Notes: generated by a model from the sequence alone, not told the origin. DNA of 64,000 bases from Solibacillus merdavium (GCF_014836935.1 NZ_JACSPW010000006.1:62001-126000); one strand, 5' to 3'; positions 43,831 through 52,910 are shown, numbered from the stretch's first letter. Made by a program: numbers and translations.

Positions 43831-46068
43831 TTAAAGTGCTTCTACTTTTGCTAGAACTTTCGCTAACACTTTGGCCATTTGACCTTTTGTTACGTTTTCT
43901 TGTGGCTTTAATAAGCCATTATCGCCACTTACTGCACCAATTTCAATCAGAATTGATACATGTGGTTTCGCATAATCAGATACTTTTGAAGCATCCTTGA
44001 AATCACCTGTTAAATCATTAGACGCTTCAATACCTTTTGCTTCTAAAAGGTTACTTAATACCGCAAACATTTGTTGACGTGTGATTTTTCCGCCCGGATT
44101 GAATGCACCACTTTCACCATTCATCAAACCTAAATCAGCTAATGCACCTGCACTTCCCGCATACCAAGTACTTGAATTAACATCAGCAAAGCTTGTAGCT
44201 GTTTCATTTAAACCTAGTGCGCGGACTAATGTTCCTGCAAACTGAGCACGTGTCATGTTTGCAGTTGGATTAAATTTGCCGTTATCTCCTGTGAAGATAC
44301 CGCGTTGTGCTAACATTTCAATGTCTGAACGGAATTGATTGTTGCTAATATCAGTTAAATCTATGTTCGCATCAACGAATACTAATTCACCAGCTTTATG
44401 CAATTGCACAACGATCTTACCGTCTTTAATTGTATAGGCTACAGCTTCTAAACCATTTGCAGTACGGATTTTTAATATCTTATTAGCATTTTCAGTAAGA
44501 ACCGGAATTGTAATTGTAGCTGCTCTCGTATTATTTAATTCTGTACTGGTAATGACTAAATTCCCTGTTTCTTTATTAATTGTTATCGTTACTGAACCTT
44601 CAACTAATCCAACCGGTAAATCTAACTTGACTAATTTTAAAATGTCTTGTTCCACACTTGGCGTTTCAGTAGGTACTTCTAAAGGCGGTGTTGTTTCAGT
44701 GTTATCAGCCGGTGGTGTTACTGTATCTGTTGGTGCTGGAACAGATGGTGTTGGTTGTGTCGGCACTGTTGGTGTCGGATTAACTGGCGCTGGTTGCGTT
44801 GGCTCTACTTCCACGTCACCATTACCCGGTGTTGGATCAACTGGTGTCGGGGCTGGCATAACAGTTAATGTTGCCGCATTCGATGTTGCATTTCCAACTG
44901 CGTTTGTTACTACGACCGCATAAATGCCTGCATCACCCGCTTGCACATTGTTAATTGTCAAGCTCGCCCTTGTTGCCCCTACAATATCTGCTCCATCTTT
45001 TTTCCACTGATAGCTTAAAGATGTATCACTTGTTGCTGTAACAGTAAATGTTGCACTGCCTCCTGCTATTATCATTTGATTACTTGGCTGTGTTGTAATT
45101 TCCAGTGCGACTGGGACTGGCGTAACTGTTAATGTTGCCGTATTCGACGTTACATTTCCTACTGCGTTTGTTACGACTACCGTATAACTGCCTGCATCAC
45201 TTATTTGCACATTGTTAATTGTCAAGCTTGCGCTTGCTCCCCCTGCGATATCCACTCCACCTTTTTTCCATTGATAGTTTAATGGTGCATCGCCAGTTGC
45301 TGTAACAGTAAATATTGCACCGCCTCCCACAGTTATTGTTTTATCACTTGGTTGCGTTGTAATTGTTGGTGCGACTGTCGCGGGCTTGATAGATAATGTT
45401 GCCGCATTCGATGTTACGTTTCCTATTTCGTTTGTCACTACTACCGTATAGTCACCAGCGTCACTTGTCTGTAAATTATTAATTGTTAAACTAGCACTTG
45501 TTGCTCCTACAATATTTATTCCACCTTTTTGCCATTGATAGCTTAATGTTGCATCGCCAGTTGCTGTAACCGTAAAGGTTGCACTGCCTCCTGCTGTTAT
45601 CGTTTGATTACTTGGCTGCGTTATAATTGTTGGTGCTGTTCCTACGGTATAGACTTGTCCCACTGTATAACCTGTTGCAATCGCAAGTCCATCTCCATTA
45701 ACTATCCCTGTTCCAGAAGGTTTTAAATCCAATCGAAGTGTTCCCACACCTGTTATGTCGTTAACCATTACTTGAAAGATTGTTCCGCCTCCAACCACTG
45801 ATGCGATACGACCAGATGCATTCCCTGTTGTTGTTAATATGAAGTCATCGGAATCAACTCCCGTTACACTTTCACTGAATGTTACTAGATAAGTAATACT
45901 TGTTGCATTTGTTTTTTCATCAAGAGGTAAATTTCGATTAATATTGATTACCTTTGGTGGAGTACCACTAGCTGCTTGTACCCAATTCTTATTTGGAATC
46001 ATGGTACCAAACGTTAAGAATAAAACTACTAGTAGCAAAGTTATTTTCTTTAATGCCTTATCGTTCAT
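43831..46068 (-). CDS. Surface protein with three Ig-like repeats and SLH domains
   Basis: 745 residues: signal peptide (1-33), an adhesin-like N-terminal beta domain (about 35-140, ending VGTAPTI), three near-identical immunoglobulin I-set-like repeats of about 90 residues (each with ITTQPSNQTI, SYQWKKGG and SLTINN), a Pro/Thr linker (about 410-465), a short beta region and three SLH domains at the end. The repeats are visible in the DNA as well. It should sit on the cell wall and may bind other cells or the matrix. The frame opens at 46128; AAAGGAGG before 46068 decides the start. Confidence 0.82.
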   Translation of the reverse strand: MNDKALKKITLLLVVLFLTFGTMIPNKNWVQAASGTPPKVININRNLPLDEKTNATSITYLVTFSESVTGVDSDDFILTTTGNASGRIASVVGGGTIFQVMVNDITGVGTLRLDLKPSGTGIVNGDGLAIATGYTVGQVYTVGTAPTIITQPSNQTITAGGSATFTVTATGDATLSYQWQKGGINIVGATSASLTINNLQTSDAGDYTVVVTNEIGNVTSNAATLSIKPATVAPTITTQPSDKTITVGGGAIFTVTATGDAPLNYQWKKGGVDIAGGASASLTINNVQISDAGSYTVVVTNAVGNVTSNTATLTVTPVPVALEITTQPSNQMIIAGGSATFTVTATSDTSLSYQWKKDGADIVGATRASLTINNVQAGDAGIYAVVVTNAVGNATSNAATLTVMPAPTPVDPTPGNGDVEVEPTQPAPVNPTPTVPTQPTPSVPAPTDTVTPPADNTETTPPLEVPTETPSVEQDILKLVKLDLPVGLVEGSVTITINKETGNLVITSTELNNTRAATITIPVLTENANKILKIRTANGLEAVAYTIKDGKIVVQLHKAGELVFVDANIDLTDISNNQFRSDIEMLAQRGIFTGDNGKFNPTANMTRAQFAGTLVRALGLNETATSFADVNSSTWYAGSAGALADLGLMNGESGAFNPGGKITRQQMFAVLSNLLEAKGIEASNDLTGDFKDASKVSDYAKPHVSILIEIGAVSGDNGLLKPQENVTKGQMAKVLAKVLAKVEAL

Positions 46069-46128
46069 TTCTATTCCTCCTTTCCAATATTTCAATAAAA
46101 ACTTACTAATCTTCTGTTCAATTCTCAA

Positions 46129-46624
46129 GTTGCAATTTTACATTTCCATTATAATACATCATCTAACATTAATAGCCAATATTATTACTGTATAATATTA
46201 TTTTTGTTTAGTCCTATTCACGTTAATTTCAATCACTTCGATATCTAGGATTTCAAACAATAAGAATGAGCACTTACCCAATTCGGCATAATTTAAGCAA
46301 CGAAACTAAATTAACTAGGATGTGAATGCCCTAGGACTAACGTAAAACAAATCAGCTTTTTTACATTTATAAATAGTTACTGATGTTAAAAAATCCCTGT
46401 TGGTTTGATATGACAACACAATTTTCTAAAACAGATAATACAGATAAATAAAAAAAGAGTAATACAAACCACTTGTTTACTCATCCGCAATTTGTCCGCA
46501 GAATTATTTTTTTGTGCTTATTTATTTAAATGAATTAATTTATCCTCTCTTAAAAACCTTATTAAATCAGGCTTATTTAACTTAATTGAATTTAATTTAA
46601 CTCGTTTTATTTAGCCGGATAAAT
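46129..46624. other. Gap with arm-type-site-like repeats
   Basis: No gene. At 46483-46502 two direct copies CATCCGCA and TGTCCGCA resemble the integrase arm boxes beside the relics at 43715 and 52911. The sequence just before the attachment core (46540-46620) is similar to 52690-52810. Confidence 0.45.
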
Positions 46625-46667
46625 TCGACAAGGTGGGGGTCGCTGGTTCGAGACCAGTCGGGACCAT
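46625..46667 (+). repeat. Attachment core copy (3' part of tRNA-Val)
   Basis: Exact 43-base copy of 29852-29894, including the unusual C at tRNA position 33. The 5' half of the tRNA is absent, so this is an attachment scar. It is followed by a terminator-like stem and the integrase gene, the usual layout of a tRNA-targeting element. Confidence 0.88.
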
Positions 46668-46677
46668 CAGTTTAGTA

Positions 46678-46720
46678 AGCCAACAAACGTTGTTATAACA
46701 GCGTTTGTTGGCTTTTTCTT
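46678..46720 (+). terminator. Stem-loop next to the attachment site
   Basis: AAGCCAACAAACG and CGTTTGTTGGCTT form a 13-base stem followed by TTTCTTTT. Related stems with the AAGCC...AAACGTTG core occur at 48761 and 52842. Confidence 0.75.
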
Positions 46721-46773
46721 TTGGAACAGTTTCAGTCCAGAACCACGAATTTCAAGCCATGCTCACAAAATGC

Positions 46774-47907
46774 TCACGAGATTTTTTCCAGTGCTTTTTC
46801 AAAAACATCTGCTAAATCATTATCTTCATTTGGAACGAGATGAGCATATGTTTCTAACGTGATTCTAGCATTCGGATGACCTAAGCGTTTTGACACCTTC
46901 ACAACATCAATACTATTAGAAATTAAAATGGATGCGTGTGTATGACGAAAATCATGGAAGCGAATTTGTGTTACGCCAGAAGTGGTAATCAGTCTTTTTA
47001 ATGCTCGTAACACATTTCGTGGATCTTGTTTTGATCCAGTTTCCGTACATATCACAAGATCTTCCTCCTGATATTGTTCACCAAGTTGTTCTTTCCAAAT
47101 TTCTTGTTGTTTGCGATGGTTAACTAAGGCTTTCACAACCATATCTGAAATTGGAATGATTCGATTCGATTTTCGCGTCTTAGTTGACGTTAAAATATAA
47201 CCCTTTTTCGGAATATAAGCTAACGAACGTTGGACATGAATCGTTTTATTAATAAAATCAACATCGCTCCATTTTAATCCTAAAATCTCGCCTCTTCTCA
47301 ATCCAGTATAAATGGCAAGTAAGAAAGTTAAATAATGTCTTTCTCCTTTACAGTGTTCAAGAAACGTATTGATTTCATCATAAGACCAAATTTTCATTTC
47401 TTCTTTTTTCACAGCAGGCGGATCAGCGTCGTTAACTGGATTGTATTTAATTCTCTTCCATTTAACCGCTTGATTGAATGCTTGATTTAAAATTTGATGC
47501 ATCTTATGAATATAACTCGAACTATACTCTTCATTAATTTTAAAATTATAAAAAGCATCAATATCCTCTGTCGTAATTTTCGATAAAGGTTTATTTGCAA
47601 ACGGGTTCTCTCTTATTAAATGTTTATTGATTAAAGATTGAGCATTAGATGCCGTTGTTTCTTTAATCCGTTTTTCAAAGTGAGATTTAAACCAACTTTC
47701 AATAAAAGAAGCGAAAATTTCCTTACTTGGTTCTACATAACCTTGTGCATCAATTTCCTGAAGCACTTTGTTAAGAGCTGCTTGTGCATCTTTTTTGCGT
47801 TTGAAACCACCTTTTGTTTTTTGTTTACGCTTACCAGTAAAAGGATCTCTTCCAATATCAACTACATACTGATCGGTATTTCCTCTCTTTTTCACACTGC
47901 CTTGCAT
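46774..47907 (-). CDS. Tyrosine-type site-specific integrase
   Basis: 377 residues in the phage/ICE integrase layout: an N-terminal arm-binding domain (1-60, with RDPFTGKRKQKTKGGFKRKK), SAM-like core binding (about 65-165), and a catalytic domain with Arg in TGLRRGEILGL near 205, HDFRHTHAS near 315, LGHPNARIT and Tyr in ETYAHLV near 355. All catalytic residues are intact. It sits 107 bases from the tRNA-Val attachment copy, with its 3' end facing it, as expected for the enzyme that uses this site. The excisionase-like gene lies just upstream. Confidence 0.92.
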   Translation of the reverse strand: MQGSVKKRGNTDQYVVDIGRDPFTGKRKQKTKGGFKRKKDAQAALNKVLQEIDAQGYVEPSKEIFASFIESWFKSHFEKRIKETTASNAQSLINKHLIRENPFANKPLSKITTEDIDAFYNFKINEEYSSSYIHKMHQILNQAFNQAVKWKRIKYNPVNDADPPAVKKEEMKIWSYDEINTFLEHCKGERHYLTFLLAIYTGLRRGEILGLKWSDVDFINKTIHVQRSLAYIPKKGYILTSTKTRKSNRIIPISDMVVKALVNHRKQQEIWKEQLGEQYQEEDLVICTETGSKQDPRNVLRALKRLITTSGVTQIRFHDFRHTHASILISNSIDVVKVSKRLGHPNARITLETYAHLVPNEDNDLADVFEKALEKIS

Positions 47908-47992
47908 TATTATTGCTAACCTCCATTTAATCTTGTGTATTAATAAAGGTAAGCAAGTGATCTACTTTCATTTTGACCACTTGCTTCCTGTT

Positions 47993-48190
47993 TTATAAGC
48001 CACACGCCTGTTGCTGTGAAAGCCAATCAAAAAATTTATCCTTTAAAACTCGTTTGCAACGACCAATTCGAATCAATGGAAATGAAGTCTGTTCCATCAA
48101 TTCATAAGCAGTTGGTTTGGAAACCATTAAAATTTCGGCTATATGTTCAGCAGTCAAAATCACTGGATAATCTTCAAGACTTTTATGCAT
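47993..48190 (-). CDS. Excisionase-like helix-turn-helix protein
   Basis: A 65-residue MerR/excisionase-type HTH protein: ILTAEHIAEILMVSKPTAYE, then a wing with RIGRCKRVLKDKFFDWL. Such proteins bind the attachment region and steer integrases towards excision. It precedes the integrase on the same strand by 85 bases. GGAGTGACATGT precedes the ATG. Function by homology and position. Confidence 0.8.
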   Translation of the reverse strand: MHKSLEDYPVILTAEHIAEILMVSKPTAYELMEQTSFPLIRIGRCKRVLKDKFFDWLSQQQACGL

Positions 48191-48228
48191 TGTTTACATG
48201 TCACTCCTTTCGAAAAAGAAAAAACCGC

Positions 48229-48281
48229 AGATGAACATAACCACCAACATAAATGAAGTGGTTATATTCCCTGCGGTTTTC
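48229..48281 (-). terminator. Terminator-like hairpin in the excisionase leader
   Basis: On the minus strand AAAACCGCAG pairs with CTGCGGTTTT, with an inner ATAACCAC/GTGGTTAT stem, and is followed by TTTTTTCTTTTT. It lies only about 40 bases before the excisionase start, so it is either the end of an upstream transcript or an attenuator for int/xis. Confidence 0.6.
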
Positions 48282-48444
48282 GCTTAGTAATGGAATTTAA
48301 TATTTAATTTGAAAAGATTATATCCTAATATTTTTCCTATTCTAAGTACTTTTTTTAATTATTTTTGATAGAGTAAGTTATTCTAAAAATACCTGTAGTC
48401 GTGACCACAAAATTGTTGCCGAATTCTAAAGTAAACATCTCACC

Positions 48445-48580
48445 TAACGGGTTCGGTTGATGAGGAGAAAAATATTAAAAATAATGTAAATGTAACTCTA
48501 ATTTAGCATTATATTTAGACAGTAAATTCTCTATATAAATGGTGATTAAAAATGCTCAGATTATTTCTAAGCGTTTTTTT
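48445..48580 (+). ncRNA. Candidate small RNA, copy 2
   Basis: Starts with TAACGGGTTCGGTTGATGAG and GAGAAAA (one difference from 27880-27906), shares AATGTAAAT a little later, and ends in AATGCTCAG...CTAAGCGTTTTTTT, a stem with T-run at the same distance. No ORF is present. Confidence 0.5.
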
Positions 48581-48877
48581 ATGAAATATTTTACTCTAAA
48601 TGGGGTTACTTCGAAAAATGCGGATTTACAACGATAAGGATATGCATGATTTTATGCAAGAAAACCCATGACGCAGCATTTCCAAAAACACGCTCAAACT
48701 GTTATTGGAACTAGGTTTGTAGAAAAATACATAAAACCGCGTATAAACAATATTACATACAAAAAGCCATAAACGTTGATTTAACAATATCTCTGGCTTT
48801 CTGATGTATTCCCAAACTTTGATTTGGGAACGTTTATTTCATTGAGTCTGAATAGTTATGCGTCTGATTTTTAATTG
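48581..48877. other. Gap without gene
   Basis: I see no gene. At 48761-48805 an AAAGCC...GGCTTT stem with AAACGTTGAT inside resembles the attachment-side terminators at 46678 and 52842, possibly another scar. Confidence 0.35.
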
Positions 48878-49135
48878 TTATTTTTTATTTATAAACTTCA
48901 TAATGAAAAGAATAATAACTAAAATCATCAGAAATATTCCAAGATAAAGCAAACCTGTTCCTAAAGGATAGTTTAATGCAAGTTCTTTTTGAAGTTCTAA
49001 TAGCTCTGGTTTACTTATAGAATCGAAATCTTGTAAAGGTATAAGAATCGTTTGTAATAGAAACCCAATCACTATTAAACAGAATGATAAAAAACCCATA
49101 ATGAAAAGCGTTGTTTTATGGAATAAATACCGCAT
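48878..49135 (-). CDS. Small two-helix membrane protein, 85 residues
   Basis: Hydrophobic segments at about 8-30 and 58-80, with an acidic loop between and a KFINKK end. GAGGTG precedes the ATG. No family recognised. Confidence 0.55.
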   Translation of the reverse strand: MRYLFHKTTLFIMGFLSFCLIVIGFLLQTILIPLQDFDSISKPELLELQKELALNYPLGTGLLYLGIFLMILVIILFIMKFINKK

Positions 49136-49342
49136 AATATCACCTCAACTTATACTATTTCCTACATAGACATTATTTCTTAATAAAAGTTGTTGAATAT
49201 ATAAACGCACCCAAAGCATAGTTTGTGTACTTATTGTTCACAAACAGCCAAAATTTCCCTATTCAATTGAATAAGGGGGATTGGTTCCCTAAGTGACATT
49301 TGGGAACGTTATTATTTATGCTTTATCAATCAAATAAAATAA

Positions 49343-49519
49343 TTAAGTTTTGTTTTTTAATCTTTTTTCGATATATATCCAAGCATAATAAATGAACCAA
49401 GCAATCAGAGGAATTAACATTAGATAAGTAAGCTCATTTGCCGTAAAATAGTATATTAAAAGTAAGCCTATTATTAACACTGGTACGAAGATAATAAAAT
49501 ACTTCTTTTTATGCACCAT
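49343..49519 (-). CDS. Small two-helix membrane protein, 58 residues
   Basis: Two hydrophobic segments (about 6-24 and 29-48) with a basic tail EKRLKNKT. The frame opens at 49609, but the ATG at 49519 follows AAGGGGTTGG and gives the start MVHKKKYFIIF. No family recognised. Confidence 0.5.
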   Translation of the reverse strand: MVHKKKYFIIFVPVLIIGLLLIYYFTANELTYLMLIPLIAWFIYYAWIYIEKRLKNKT

Positions 49520-49585
49520 GACACCAACCCCTTCACATTTCATAAAAATAATTTTAACATATATTACCAATAGAATAACCGAAAA

Positions 49586-49948
49586 ATGGTTGTTTTTGAC
49601 GAAAAACAAGACTTAATATATGAGGGTAATCTGAATAACTTTGAGGTTTGTGGTGAAGGTAAGTACTACATTGATGGAAAGATGTTAAATAAATTCAATA
49701 TCCCGAGTAAATTATTAAATTTATTTAAATCGCACATATTTGATTTTGAAAATTTAGACCTGATATTACACGCTACTTTTATTAGCGAAAACGAAATAGA
49801 TATTAATTGCGAAATAAAGATTACACTAAGAAAAGATGGAATTAAAGTTGTTTCAGGTTACATCATAGGAAATAAACCGTTATTAGTCTACGTTGATAGC
49901 GAACCGATTGAAATCAATATTCTTGGCAATCATAATGCAAAGGCTTAA
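49586..49948 (+). CDS. Hypothetical protein with a MORN-like start
   Basis: 120 residues, mostly beta. The N-terminal LIYEGNLNNFEVCGEGKYYI resembles one MORN repeat (Y-E-G...G-G-Y). There is no good ribosome site at the ATG and the frame overlaps the 5' end of the opposite small gene, so it may be the remaining end of a longer gene. Function unknown. Confidence 0.4.
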   Translation: MVVFDEKQDLIYEGNLNNFEVCGEGKYYIDGKMLNKFNIPSKLLNLFKSHIFDFENLDLILHATFISENEIDINCEIKITLRKDGIKVVSGYIIGNKPLLVYVDSEPIEINILGNHNAKA

Positions 49949-50405
49949 ACCATCTATTTCAGTTGATTTTAGGGTACGGGATTAATATGATTACAAAAAA
50001 TATACTGTATTATAGATAGTAGACTAATCCTATTTCTAAAATAGACTGACTGCTCTTGTGGACAGCTTTTACAATTTTTTTAATTGCGATTTTTTACTAC
50101 GTGTGCAATATAGCTAACTATCCAGAATACTTCCGGATATTTGGCTATTCGTATTACATAATGCAAAAATGCATGAAAATTAACATCCATTTGAGTACAC
50201 TAAACAAAACCCTTTTTTATAGCTCCTTTCGTATGTAGTCGGTTGTCCAGACCTAACTATATTGTACGATTGGAGTTTTTTTATTGTCCATAGCTAAAAG
50301 CTTTCCGGAATCCCCTGTACAGCAGAGGGGTTTCAAACCTACAAAAAAGAACCCTTGAAGGCATATAGCCATTCAAGGTTCTCCTGATACATGTTCTAAA
50401 TATAA
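49949..50405. other. Gap with one terminator
   Basis: The 60-codon frame at 50056-50238 lacks support. At 50349-50381 GAACC-TTGAA and TTCAAGGTTC form the terminator of the immunity-like gene on the minus strand. Confidence 0.45.
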
Positions 50406-50618
50406 TTATTTTTCTTCTTCATACGCTAAGGCAATCTCCACTACTTCTTCTGGTGATAAATCCTCTTCATTCCAAAAAATTAAGTCACTAGGGGCTGGAT
50501 GAGGAACATTGTCTTCTAAAATTTCTATATATCCGCTTACTTCTTCATCAGACAGCTTAGGATTACATATTTTATTTACTAGTCCAACTAATTCATCTTT
50601 AGATAACTTTTTTCTCAT
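50406..50618 (-). CDS. Colicin-DNase-type immunity protein
   Basis: A 70-residue acidic protein. KDELVGLVNKICNPKLSDEE, then VPHPAPSDLIFW and LSPEEVVEIA follow the pattern of Im2/Im7/Im9-like immunity proteins (L-V-x-x-I-C-N, H-P-x-x-S-D-L-I, D-x-S-P-x-x-I-V), which bind and block HNH nuclease colicins. A GTG at 50636 is possible; the ATG at 50618 has GGAG/GGTGG before it. No nuclease toxin gene is adjacent, so it is an orphan or protects against foreign toxins. Confidence 0.75.
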   Translation of the reverse strand: MRKKLSKDELVGLVNKICNPKLSDEEVSGYIEILEDNVPHPAPSDLIFWNEEDLSPEEVVEIALAYEEEK

Positions 50619-50750
50619 TTTTTCCACCTTCTCCACTTCTATTTCTCCCCAAAATGATAAGCAGGGCCTAAAATATTTTGGTGCATTTCTTAAGTCTTTA
50701 CCTATATCCTTAGTAACTATTGATTATCTCTTAAAAACATTCACATTATA

Positions 50751-51089
50751 TTATGAATACCACTCATCGTCAGAAAATTTCTCGCCATCTTCAGTAGGCT
50801 TTATATTGTATATGTCTATGAACCTTTTTATTTCTGACCTTAACAACACTAAATCCTTACTCTCAATTACAAAGCCCCTATGGTTATTCCAACCCATATC
50901 AACTTCTAAATTTATATCCAACTCCCTACACCAATCAATAAAATCATACATAATCATGGTAAAACAAACGTTAAATTTATGAACTGAAACCCAAATACCT
51001 ATTCTTCCATCTTCAAGATCTTGTTGTCGTAATTTTAAATCTCCATCTAAGAACCATTTAGTATGTTGTTTTTGCTTCTCCTCAAGCAT
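50751..51089 (-). CDS. Hypothetical protein, possible immunity protein
   Basis: A 112-residue cytoplasmic protein with a Trp-rich N-terminal half (KWFLDGDLKLRQ, GIWVSVHKF, DFIDWCRELDI) and no family I recognise. AGGAGGAG precedes the ATG at good spacing. A fragment of another gene ends 14 bases before it on the same strand. Its setting among immunity genes makes an immunity role plausible but unproven. Confidence 0.5.
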   Translation of the reverse strand: MLEEKQKQHTKWFLDGDLKLRQQDLEDGRIGIWVSVHKFNVCFTMIMYDFIDWCRELDINLEVDMGWNNHRGFVIESKDLVLLRSEIKRFIDIYNIKPTEDGEKFSDDEWYS

Positions 51090-51103
51090 TAATTCGTCTC
51101 CTC

Positions 51104-51259
51104 CTATTCTTTGTATAAACCTGTAAGCACATTCATTGTTAGCCTTGTTCTTAAGCTACCATAAATCACTTCTTCCCACGACCAATACTTCCCAAAAAAT
51201 TGTAATGATTCACCAAATACTTTAGCTAACTCATTATCAACTGATGTCCCTATTTGTGA
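51104..51259 (-). pseudogene. 3' fragment of an unidentified gene
   Basis: On the minus strand an open frame without start reads VDNELAKVFGESLQFFGKYW, SWEEVIYGSLRTRL and NVLTGLYKE to TAG. The regular amphipathic pattern and its position directly before a gene with a strong ribosome site suggest the end of a real protein, perhaps a toxin whose 5' part is deleted. The family is not recognised. The rest of 51260-51583 holds no gene. Confidence 0.4.
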
Positions 51260-51583
51260 TTAGGCCTTGATTTATATATAGAGTATAAGAGTACCGATTT
51301 ATCCTTAACATTATAAATTTACGCTTGCTAACCAAAATGCTAAATCCCAAGATGTCATTAGATCTTTGCTTTACTTCATCATTATTATACCAGAATAATA
51401 TTGACTACTTTTTTAAATTATATTAATATTATAACAATTTACTAGAGGAAAGGATTTAAACAAAGTAGTTAATCAAGCAAACAGAGCTTATTTCTATTCG
51501 TAAGTAACGTATCCATTCATGGGTTTGTTATTTTCGGAAAATTCATAATATAATTAATGTTATATTTTAGGAGGTATTTGAAA

Positions 51584-52612
51584 ATGAAACAAACGACAAA
51601 ACAATACATTATTGATAGGATGTATAAAGGGTCTCAAGGACTTGCAAACGCTGTTCTTGTCACACTAGGTATTGGCCTACTGATTGAAACGTTCGGAACT
51701 TTTACTGGTTGGGAAGGCTTTACAACTATCGGTAAGGCAGCACAACTTATGCTTGCGCCTGCAATTGGTGCTGGTATAGCTTATCAACTAGGTGGAAATA
51801 CATTAGTTATTTTCAGTGCGATGGCATCTAGTACGATCGGTGCAAATGCCCTTCATATGAATCAGGATGGAGCCTGGATTCTTACTACAGGGCAACCGAT
51901 AAGTGCCGTATTAGCTACCATTATTGCTGTTTGGGTAGGAAAACGTATTGCTGGTAAAACGAAGTTAGATATGCTCGCTATTCCATTTTCAGCTATATTG
52001 ATCGGTGGTGTCGCAGGTGTAGGATTAGCAGCAGTTACTACCCCACTTTTGGAGCAGTTAAGTAGATTTATCGCAAACTCTGTTTCAGGATCTCCTGTGA
52101 TAGGGTCCATAGTTATCGCACTAGTCTGGAGTATTTTCCTTATGTCTCCGGCCTCTTCTGCAGCGATTGCCATTGCCTTACAACTTGACCCAGTTTCGAG
52201 TGCCGCTGCACTGATTGGATGTACGGCTCAGTTTGCCGGATTTACGGCGATGTCTTTTAAACAAAACGATTTTGGTGCCAATATTGCCCAATCATTTTTA
52301 ACACCAAAAGTACAGTTGCCAAATCTCGTTAAAAACCCACTTCTTGTTATAGGGCCATTTCTATCTTCCGTCATTTGTGCGCCAATCGCGATATTTATGT
52401 TTAACTTTGAAGTTCCTTATACATTAGCTGGACTTGGTCTAAACTCATTTATTGCACCTTTAAATATTCTTGCAAACCAAGGTGTGATGGTTCTAATAAT
52501 GTATATTGTACTAGGCATCATTTTACCAGTGGTCATTTCTCTTACTGTTTATCATTTACTAAAAGCTAGAGGACTAGCTAAGACAGGTGATTTACGTTTG
52601 GAAATTCAATAA
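51584..52612 (+). CDS. PTS sugar transporter subunit IIC-like membrane protein
   Basis: A 342-residue membrane protein with about nine hydrophobic segments, of the PTS_EIIC_2 type (N-terminal MYKGSQGLANAVLVTLGIG, later SPASSAAIAIAL). Stand-alone members are common in Bacilli without IIA or IIB genes, and the sugar is unknown. The frame opens at 51557; AGGAGG decides for the ATG at 51584. It is the only ordinary metabolic gene in this part of the island. Confidence 0.78.
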   Translation: MKQTTKQYIIDRMYKGSQGLANAVLVTLGIGLLIETFGTFTGWEGFTTIGKAAQLMLAPAIGAGIAYQLGGNTLVIFSAMASSTIGANALHMNQDGAWILTTGQPISAVLATIIAVWVGKRIAGKTKLDMLAIPFSAILIGGVAGVGLAAVTTPLLEQLSRFIANSVSGSPVIGSIVIALVWSIFLMSPASSAAIAIALQLDPVSSAAALIGCTAQFAGFTAMSFKQNDFGANIAQSFLTPKVQLPNLVKNPLLVIGPFLSSVICAPIAIFMFNFEVPYTLAGLGLNSFIAPLNILANQGVMVLIMYIVLGIILPVVISLTVYHLLKARGLAKTGDLRLEIQ

Positions 52613-52810
52613 TCTTTAAATTTTTGACACGGATCTTTATCATCTTTTTGTGTCTGACAATCTTTTCTTTTTTCTACATTTTAAAATTAAAAGAGTATTA
52701 ATCCTTCTTGAGACGATACCGTCGTTAATTTTAAGATTAATTAAAATCTTATTAAATCAACGTTCCCCATACTGATTTAACTGAGCTAAACTAGCTTAAT
52801 TTGGTCAATT

Positions 52811-52888
52811 CTATCGATAAGATGGGTGGCCAACATCCAATAAGCCCGCAAACGTTGTTATATCAACGTTTACGGGCTTTTCTTTTTT
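52811..52888 (+). repeat. Decayed attachment site and stem-loop
   Basis: TCGATAAGATGGGTGG at about 52814 resembles the attachment core start TCGACAAGGTGGGGGT, with the middle of the tRNA part missing. The following AAGCCCGCAAACGTTG...CAACGTTTACGGGCTT stem (52842-52880) corresponds to the stem at 46678. Flanking bases upstream also match. Confidence 0.5.
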
Positions 52889-52910
52889 AAATCACACCTG
52901 AGTTTTTGGA

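Larger units (their letters stand above)
29895..46667. mobile_element. Composite integrative element at tRNA-Val (about 16.8 kb)
   Basis: Bounded by the 43-bp exact repeat. It contains toxin and immunity genes, a tyrosine recombinase, SLH proteins, a helicase and IS relics, and no housekeeping gene. A subsection 29994-39657 is bounded by a second direct repeat of about 93 bp (29901 and 39658), so the element is itself layered. No intact integrase of the tRNA-targeting type lies at its left end; it was probably moved by one that is now lost or acting in trans. Confidence 0.7.

Noticed and set aside
44552-44923. Long plus-strand frame opposite the Ig/SLH gene
   Set aside because: It is the antisense of the Pro/Thr/Val-rich linker and repeats, whose biased codons leave the reverse frame open.
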